DNA from: an uncultured Lachnospiraceae bacterium | GTDB lineage: Bacteria; Bacillota_A; Clostridia; Lachnospirales; Lachnospiraceae | Direction of reading: 5' to 3' | Length of the DNA stretch: 10,693 nucleotides | NCBI GenBank assembly: GCA_910585855.1 | Contig: CAJUGZ010000145.1 | Location: 1 to 10,693 of the forward strand | Shown: piece by piece, positions 6,089-10,693 of the stretch | How positions within the stretch are numbered: the stretch's first letter is position 1 | Layout of the letters: the number at the start of each line of letters is the position of its first letter | The notes under the pieces: generated by a model | The model's database searches: none | The model's input: only the letters and a program-made list of their open reading frames with translations | What the model was told of the DNA's origin: nothing | Program-made: the position numbers and the translations under genes

Positions 6089-7375
6089 GGTCTGAGAAAA
6101 AAATTCCTTCTTTTGTTTTTTTCCATAGCCTTTTATTGCATCTGGAAAATACTCCAAAAAATCCTTACCATTTGTTACAGAAACTCTATGTTTTTTCTTA
6201 TCCGATGTATAAAACTCCATTCCATACTCTGTCATCCATACAGAAGAATTTATATTCTGTGTAGAAGTTGGAATCGAAATTTTACGAACAAAAGGATAAA
6301 TCCATACTACATCTTCATAAAAAATCAAATTATGCTGTCCAAAATATCGGTAATCCCGAAACCAAAAACACCGCTTTCCACAGACAATCCACCGATTTTT
6401 CTCTTTAGCTGCCTCTATTATCTGCTTCTCTATTTCCTGCTGTTCATAATATTTTAAGCGGTGATACTGCCGCAAAACTTTTCGCTCCATCCAATAAAGA
6501 TAAATCCATACCATACAAACAGGTATCAAATATCCGCCTGCTGCCAAACCAACTTCTGTCCAGCTCCAGTATGCAGACTGAAAAAGATATTGAAAACTGT
6601 CCCACTTTATCCACATTATTAAAGCAATAATAATTAAATAAATGCCTAAAACTCCTGAGTAGACAATAATGCAAAACCTTCTTTTTTTTCTGTAGCACTC
6701 TTGAATCACACCTTTTTTGGGATTAAAAACGGTTTCTTTTGGGAATAGACGCCCTTTATCTTCCTTTACCTGCTTTTGACTTCGTGCAGGTCCGATTCCT
6801 AAATCTCTGCATGTTTCTAGTTTTTTCTGAATTTGGCAGACATTTTCATATGTTTCCCAAACAGTCAGATAAAAATTCTCGTTCTGCCATGTAAGAAAAC
6901 GCATTGTATAACCTTTTTTCTCTCCGCTTCCTCCGTCTAAACAGTCTGTAATTAAAATCTGTTTGAGTTCACGTGTTGAAATCAAGCAAAGCCTTTCTTT
7001 TTCTCTTCCAAACCTGCTCTGCTTCAAAACAGAGGACAATAAAATCAAATATTTTTCTGTAATTGCCTGATCTCCGCTGCAGTAAAGAGCTTGTTTTGCC
7101 TGCTCCTCTACATCCTTTTTTACTTCTTTTAATTTTCCGTACTTGCGGAGTTCCTTTCCTGTATAAGAACAGGCTATCGAAATATAACTGCCACAGATAC
7201 AATGCAAAATCCAACTTCCAACAATACCCACAAACAGCAAAATCAATAGCTTTTTAAACGATCCCGTTACTAAAAAAAGAAAGCCAAACCAAAAAAGAGG
7301 GATTCCAAATATCATTTTTACTGCGCTTCGCTCCCGCTGAATATAAAAATCCAATATTCGGTTTTGTTTCTTCAT
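6065..7375 (-). CDS. Unrecognised four-helix membrane protein with a duplicated architecture
   Basis: I do not recognise the family of this 436-aa protein. It appears to be built of two similar halves. Each has a pair of hydrophobic helices (about 21-39 and 42-62; about 234-257 and 275-296), then a charged helical stretch (about 73-97; 297-326), then a soluble beta-rich domain (about 105-188; 327-410). Both soluble parts hold hydrophobic and aromatic strands, for example YTMRFLTWQNENFYLTVW and EYGMEFYTSDKKKHRVSV. This resembles two-helix, PH-like membrane proteins of the YcxB sort, but that is a guess. The ATG follows the ABC-F stop by 3 bp, and AGGAGG within the last ABC-F codons supplies the ribosome binding site, so the two are translationally coupled. 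The final eight codons or so and the TAG lie in repeat copy C, so the natural C-terminus may have been altered by insertion. Confidence 0.75.
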   Translation of the reverse strand: MKKQNRILDFYIQRERSAVKMIFGIPLFWFGFLFLVTGSFKKLLILLFVGIVGSWILHCICGSYISIACSYTGKELRKYGKLKEVKKDVEEQAKQALYCSGDQAITEKYLILLSSVLKQSRFGREKERLCLISTRELKQILITDCLDGGSGEKKGYTMRFLTWQNENFYLTVWETYENVCQIQKKLETCRDLGIGPARSQKQVKEDKGRLFPKETVFNPKKGVIQECYRKKRRFCIIVYSGVLGIYLIIIALIMWIKWDSFQYLFQSAYWSWTEVGLAAGGYLIPVCMVWIYLYWMERKVLRQYHRLKYYEQQEIEKQIIEAAKEKNRWIVCGKRCFWFRDYRYFGQHNLIFYEDVVWIYPFVRKISIPTSTQNINSSVWMTEYGMEFYTSDKKKHRVSVTNGKDFLEYFPDAIKGYGKKQKKEFFSQTGRQMRNP

Positions 7376-7378
7376 TTT

Positions 7379-9199
7379 TTATAACCTTCCTCCTGCTTCT
7401 AAAATCTGTTCTGCCAAATCATTTAAATAAACCCACCGCTCCATCTTTTCCTCTAAAATTCGTTCTGTTTCTTCCTTTTCTTCTGTCAATATACGAAGTT
7501 TTTCATAATCTGCAGCATATTGATTGATTTCCTCTTCTAATTTGGCAATTTGTGTTTCTAACTGCGCAATCTCTCCTTCAATCGACTCATATTCTTTTTT
7601 TTCTGCATAGCGGAACTTTGGTTTTTCTTCTTTCTTTTTCCAGCTATTTTTTAATGGTTTCTCTGTTTCTTTCTCTTCATCCTGTTTTTGTTGATTTTGC
7701 TGTACTTGTGTCTGCGTTGTCAGGGCTGCTTTATAATCAGAAAAATTTCCTTCATACTGCCGTATAATTCCATTTCCTTCAAATGCAAAAATCCGCTCTG
7801 CCATCTTATCTAAAAAATATCGATCATGAGAAACCGCCAAAACAATTCCTTCAAACTCTTTTAGATAATCTTCTAAAATAGTTAAAGTCGTAATATCCAA
7901 ATCATTGGTAGGCTCATCTAAAATCAATATATTAGGGGCTTCCATTAAAACCCGTAAAAGATACAGCCTTCTCTTTTCTCCGCCAGAAAGTTTTCCAATT
8001 AAAGTATACTGCATTGCCCCTGTAAATAAAAATCGCTCCAGCATCTGGGAAGCTGTAACTGTTCCATCCTCTGTCTGAATTACTTCTGCCACATCCCGAA
8101 TATAATCAATCACCCGCTTTGTTTCATCCAATGCTTCATTTTCCTGAGAAAAGTACCCTATCTTAACCGTCTGTCCCACTTCAACCGTTCCGCTGTCTGG
8201 TTCTAAAATTCCTTGGATCAATTTTAAAAGCGTACTTTTGCCGCATCCGTTTGATCCAACAATTCCGATGCGATCCCCGGGAAGCAGAATATAAGAAAAC
8301 TCTGAAATCAAAATATTTCCATCAAATCCTTTGGAAATCCCGTTTATTTCAATCGTTTTTCGTCCCAGCCGAGAAGAAACCGACTGTATCTCCACACTTT
8401 TATCCGCCGATATTTTTTCTCGATCCCGAAGCTGTTCAAACCGCTGAATATGTGCCTTTTGCTTTGTAGAACGTGCCCTTGCGCCACGCATCATCCATTC
8501 TAATTCCATTCGATACAAACTCTTCTTTTTTCTCTCCGAAGCTAAAATCATCTCTTCCCGCTGTGCTTTTCCCTCTACAAACTTTGCATAGTTTCCCATA
8601 TAACTATACAATTTTCCTCTGTCAATCTCTATAATTCGATTGGTCACTTTATCCAGAAAATACCGATCATGTGTCACCATCACCAAGACTCCCCGATACC
8701 GATTCAAATACCCCTCCAGCCACTCTGTCATCTCATAATCCAAATGGTTGGTCGGCTCATCCAGCACCAAAATATCTGCCGGTGTAAGAAGTGCCTGTAC
8801 CAATGCAATTCGTTTCTTCTGCCCGCCCGACAAAAAAATAGGATAAGCAGAACTATCCAAAATACCCAGCCGCTCCAGCATCGCCTTTGCCTCACCCTCC
8901 AAATTTCGATATTCCTCCTCTGCTTTTTTCCCCTTTACCACATTTTCCAATATTGTCCGATTTTCTTCCAGTACAGGAGTCTGTGGCAAATAAGCAATCC
9001 TTACTTTTTTCCCTTTTGTAACCGTCCCTTTATCTGCTTCCTCCACTCCGGCAATTACCTTTAAAAGAGTAGATTTCCCTGTCCCATTGATCCCAAGTAT
9101 CCCAATCTTATCTCCTTCATTAATTCCAAGACTCACCTGATTCAACAAAATTTTTTCGGTATAAGACTTACTAATTCCCTCTATTGTTAATAAATTCAT
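7379..9199 (-). CDS. ABC-F family ATPase, Uup/YfmR-like
   Basis: This 606-aa soluble protein has two ABC ATPase domains and no membrane segments, the hallmark of ABC-F proteins, which act on ribosomes. Domain 1 has Walker A GINGTGKST (36-44), signature LSGGQ (124-127 region), Walker B with LDEPTNHLD and switch His177. Domain 2 has GSNGCGKST (315-323), LSGGE (404-408), LDEPTNDLD (427-435) and His458. The short interdomain linker carries RGARARSTKQKAHIQRFEQL (238-257), and a charged, Gln/Lys/Glu-rich region leads to a C-terminal coiled coil (about 533-600). That layout fits Uup and Bacillus YfmR, which help ribosomes at difficult peptides such as polyproline, more than the antibiotic-resistance ABC-Fs. 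Both catalytic sites look intact. The ATG at 9199 has GAGGAAG about 11 bases upstream. It is first in a two-gene unit with the membrane protein and is divergent from the DUF362 gene. Confidence 0.92.
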   Translation of the reverse strand: MNLLTIEGISKSYTEKILLNQVSLGINEGDKIGILGINGTGKSTLLKVIAGVEEADKGTVTKGKKVRIAYLPQTPVLEENRTILENVVKGKKAEEEYRNLEGEAKAMLERLGILDSSAYPIFLSGGQKKRIALVQALLTPADILVLDEPTNHLDYEMTEWLEGYLNRYRGVLVMVTHDRYFLDKVTNRIIEIDRGKLYSYMGNYAKFVEGKAQREEMILASERKKKSLYRMELEWMMRGARARSTKQKAHIQRFEQLRDREKISADKSVEIQSVSSRLGRKTIEINGISKGFDGNILISEFSYILLPGDRIGIVGSNGCGKSTLLKLIQGILEPDSGTVEVGQTVKIGYFSQENEALDETKRVIDYIRDVAEVIQTEDGTVTASQMLERFLFTGAMQYTLIGKLSGGEKRRLYLLRVLMEAPNILILDEPTNDLDITTLTILEDYLKEFEGIVLAVSHDRYFLDKMAERIFAFEGNGIIRQYEGNFSDYKAALTTQTQVQQNQQKQDEEKETEKPLKNSWKKKEEKPKFRYAEKKEYESIEGEIAQLETQIAKLEEEINQYAADYEKLRILTEEKEETERILEEKMERWVYLNDLAEQILEAGGRL

Positions 9200-9257
9200 T
9201 TTTCATCGCTTCCTCTCTAAAATCAATCTGAAAATTTATGGTTTCTTTTCCCATTTC

Positions 9258-9275
9258 CAGTTACTAATGTAACTG
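9258..9275. promoter_or_regulatory. Operator-like inverted repeat in the divergent intergenic region
   Basis: The sequence cagttac-taat-gtaactg is a perfect 7-bp inverted repeat with a 4-base centre. Its size and symmetry suit a dimeric winged-helix regulator of the MarR or HxlR type. It lies 59 bp upstream of the ABC-F start and about 70 bp upstream of the -35 box of the DUF362 gene, so control of the ABC-F side is more likely. No regulator gene of that type is in the window. I see no clear promoter for the ABC-F gene. Confidence 0.45.
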
Positions 9276-9342
9276 ATTCCCCAAAAAATAGCAATCAAAA
9301 TTTACTATTTCTTAAAAATCTAAAACTTTATAAAATTTTTAG

Positions 9343-9371
9343 TTTATAACTCTCTTTCTAAATGTTATAAT
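9343..9371 (+). promoter_or_regulatory. Promoter of the DUF362 / HPr-like gene pair
   Basis: A perfect -10 box TATAAT (9366-9371) is preceded, after 17 bp, by a weak -35 box TTTATA (9343-9348) in very AT-rich DNA. Transcription would start near 9379, leaving only about 22 nt before the ATG at 9401, enough for the AGGAGG at 9387-9392. The -10 box is convincing; the -35 box is not. Confidence 0.6.
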
Positions 9372-9400
9372 AATTTTAAACAAAGAAGGAGGTAGAAACC

Positions 9401-10267
9401 ATGAATCCTATTGTCTATTTTACAAAGACAATCACACCAGAAAAGGTATTAGAGCTTTACAATCAGTTAAAAACCCCATTAAAAGGAAATGTGGCAATTA
9501 AACTTCATTCTGGGGAGGTGGGCAACCAAAATTTCCTAAAACCAGAATTCTTCAAACCTGTCATTGATGCAGTAGGAGGCACTGTCGTAGAGTGTAATAC
9601 CGCCTATGACGGCGAACGCAACACCACAGAAAAGCACTTAGAAACCCTAAAAAAACATGGCTGGAGCAAATATTTTCAAGTAGATCTCCTAGACGGAGAA
9701 GGACTGGATTTAGAATTACCGATTCCAAACGGAAAAGTGATTCAAAAAAACTTTGTAGGAAAAGATTTAGCCAATTATGATTCTATGCTGGTACTTTCTC
9801 ATTTTAAAGGACATCCTATGGGTGGTTATGGTGGCGCTATCAAACAGCTATCTATCGGTATTGCCTCTTCTTACGGAAAAGCCTATATCCATGGAACAGG
9901 CGTTCCAGAAAATTTCTGGACAGCCGATCATGACTCATTCTTAGAGGCAATGGCAGATGCTGCTTCTTCTGTTATTGATTACCTGAAAGGAAATATTCTT
10001 TATATCAATGTAATGAAAAATATGTCTGTTGACTGTGATTGCTGCGCCGTAGCAGAAGATCCTTGTATGAAGGATATTGGTATTTTAGCTTCTCTTGATC
10101 CGATCGCTATTGATCAAGCATGTTTAGATCTCGTCTATGCCGCTGATGATTCGGGAAAAGAGCATTTGATTGAGCGAATTGAATCTCTTAATGGTGTGCA
10201 TACAATCGAAGCTGCTGCTGCGCTTGGATATGGCTCTAGAACATATAACTTAATTACTGTTGACTAA
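9401..10267 (+). CDS. DUF362 domain-containing protein
   Basis: This 288-aa soluble protein belongs to the DUF362 family, whose biochemical role is not settled; some members carry ferredoxin-type domains. Typical family sequence is clear: KLHSGEVGNQNFLKPEF (34-50), SHFKGHPMGGYGGAIKQLSIG (133-153) and DIGILASLDPIAIDQACLDLVY (225-246). A cysteine cluster CDCC (212-215) with Cys222 and additional Cys65 and Cys241 suggests metal or Fe-S binding, but the classical CxxCxxCxxxCP ferredoxin motif is absent and there is no appended ferredoxin domain. There is no signal peptide or membrane helix. The ATG has AGGAGG eight bases upstream and a TATAAT box 29 bp before it. The HPr-like gene follows after 45 bp on the same strand and probably shares the transcript. 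Family membership is sure; substrate and partner are unknown. Confidence 0.88.
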   Translation: MNPIVYFTKTITPEKVLELYNQLKTPLKGNVAIKLHSGEVGNQNFLKPEFFKPVIDAVGGTVVECNTAYDGERNTTEKHLETLKKHGWSKYFQVDLLDGEGLDLELPIPNGKVIQKNFVGKDLANYDSMLVLSHFKGHPMGGYGGAIKQLSIGIASSYGKAYIHGTGVPENFWTADHDSFLEAMADAASSVIDYLKGNILYINVMKNMSVDCDCCAVAEDPCMKDIGILASLDPIAIDQACLDLVYAADDSGKEHLIERIESLNGVHTIEAAAALGYGSRTYNLITVD

Positions 10268-10312
10268 TCGAATCTAGCAACCATACTATAAGAAAACAGG
10301 GGGTATTTCACT

Positions 10313-10567
10313 ATGATTTCAAAAAAACTTACTATTCGAAAAGAAATTTTAAATCCAGAATTTGTTGTAGCAACAGCCAGATTATGTTCCTCTTTTAATT
10401 CTTCTATCACTATGTACGCAAAAGAACAAGCTGTAAATTTAAAAAGTATTGTAAATATTTTTGGTACTCGATTGAGCAGGGATGAAGAAGTGGAACTGGT
10501 ATTTACCGGTAATGATGAAGAAGATGCCAGTAAGGCAATTATTGCGTTATTTAATAAGCAGGAATAA
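10313..10567 (+). CDS. HPr-like protein lacking the phosphorylatable histidine
   Basis: This 84-aa protein aligns without gaps to HPr from about residue 5 to the conserved VNLKSI segment. HPr accepts phosphate from enzyme I on His15 within a GLHARPA-type motif. Here that stretch reads ILNPEFV, so His15 is Asn14 and the helper Arg17 is Glu16. It therefore should not carry PTS phosphate. The regulatory serine (Ser46 in HPr) is kept as Ser45 in NLKSI, though the following residues (VNIFGTRL) differ from the usual MGVMSL. The pattern recalls Bacillus Crh, which has Gln at position 15 and acts only in regulation; unlike Crh, this protein also lost Arg17, which contacts CcpA. The ATG has AGGGGG nine bases upstream. 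It lies 45 bp downstream of the DUF362 gene. The fold assignment is firm; Crh-like function is inference. Confidence 0.85.
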   Translation: MISKKLTIRKEILNPEFVVATARLCSSFNSSITMYAKEQAVNLKSIVNIFGTRLSRDEEVELVFTGNDEEDASKAIIALFNKQE

Positions 10568-10597
10568 ACCCTTTAAATAAATTTTGGGGAGGATACC

Positions 10598-10693
10598 GGA
10601 CGCCAAAATGGAAAGAAAGGTCTACTCCGGGCCCGCTTTCGCTTAGCATTTCCTCGTAGCGGACACTAAGACGCTAAAATACAGCGTCTAAGT
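10598..10693 (-). repeat. Structured non-coding segment at the right edge, partial repeat candidate
   Basis: Read on the minus strand, this segment ends with ggcgtccgg, the same end motif as copy C (tggcgtccgg at 6081-6090). Its interior is otherwise unlike the 340-bp elements. It contains an inverted repeat with 11-bp arms and one mismatch (10665-10675 with 10683-10693, loop of 7), and a shorter ccgct/agcgg pair (10633-10637 with 10658-10662). It is cut by the window edge. No gene is seen. It may be the end of a second repeat family, or a terminator-containing intergenic region after the HPr-like gene. Confidence 0.4.

Noticed and set aside
7379..9199. Antibiotic-resistance ABC-F
   Set aside because: The short linker and C-terminal coiled coil fit the housekeeping Uup/YfmR type. 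There is no attenuation leader or resistance-gene context.
9310..9365. Terminator hairpins in the AT-rich DNA before the DUF362 gene
   Set aside because: The ctaaaa/ttttag arms are short and weak and are explained by high AT content near a promoter.

Overview
The window looks like chromosomal DNA of a low-GC Gram-positive anaerobe, most likely a clostridial gut bacterium of the Lachnospiraceae type. The reasons are AT-rich coding DNA, strong AGGAGG-type ribosome binding sites, a mannitol-type PTS operon with an MtlR-like regulator, a DUF362 protein and an HPr-like protein. The genus is not determined.

Layout. Positions 4992 down to 70 (minus strand) hold a three-gene PTS operon. In transcription order it is a mannitol-type EIICB permease (mtlA), a divergent full-length second EIICB, and an MtlR-type regulator (HTH, two PRDs, EIIB-like and EIIA-like domains). 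A good sigma-A-type promoter, a leader palindrome and a long perfect inverted repeat lie just upstream of mtlA. No mtlD or separate mtlF is visible; they may lie beyond the left edge. From 5178 to 6088 are two 340-bp copies of one non-coding element in opposite orientation, separated by 231 bp of unrecognised DNA. The tail of a third copy is cut by the left edge (1-50). From 9199 down to 6065 (minus strand) are a Uup/YfmR-like ABC-F ATPase and, 3 bp after it, an unrecognised membrane protein whose last codons run into one element copy. Divergently, from 9401 rightward, are a DUF362 protein and a small HPr-like protein that lacks the phosphorylatable histidine. The right edge (10598-10693) holds another structured non-coding segment that shares an end motif with the 340-bp element.

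Most notable is the 340-bp element. Its ends form a long hairpin-like pair (29 bp perfect in one copy, 23 bp perfect in the other). The arm sequences differ between copies, yet each copy's two arms still match each other: ten substitutions in the first 23 positions are all compensated. An internal 17-bp stem also shows two compensatory changes and a U-G wobble kept on the same strand. This is what a structured RNA, or an element whose arms are copied from each other, would look like. It is not what an ordinary MITE with fixed transposase-recognition ends would look like.

How the genes may work together: the PTS operon should import and phosphorylate a hexitol, with the regulator reading PTS phosphorylation state. 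The HPr-like protein cannot relay phosphate through His15, but it keeps the Ser46-equivalent, so a regulatory role like that of Crh is possible. These last statements are inference.
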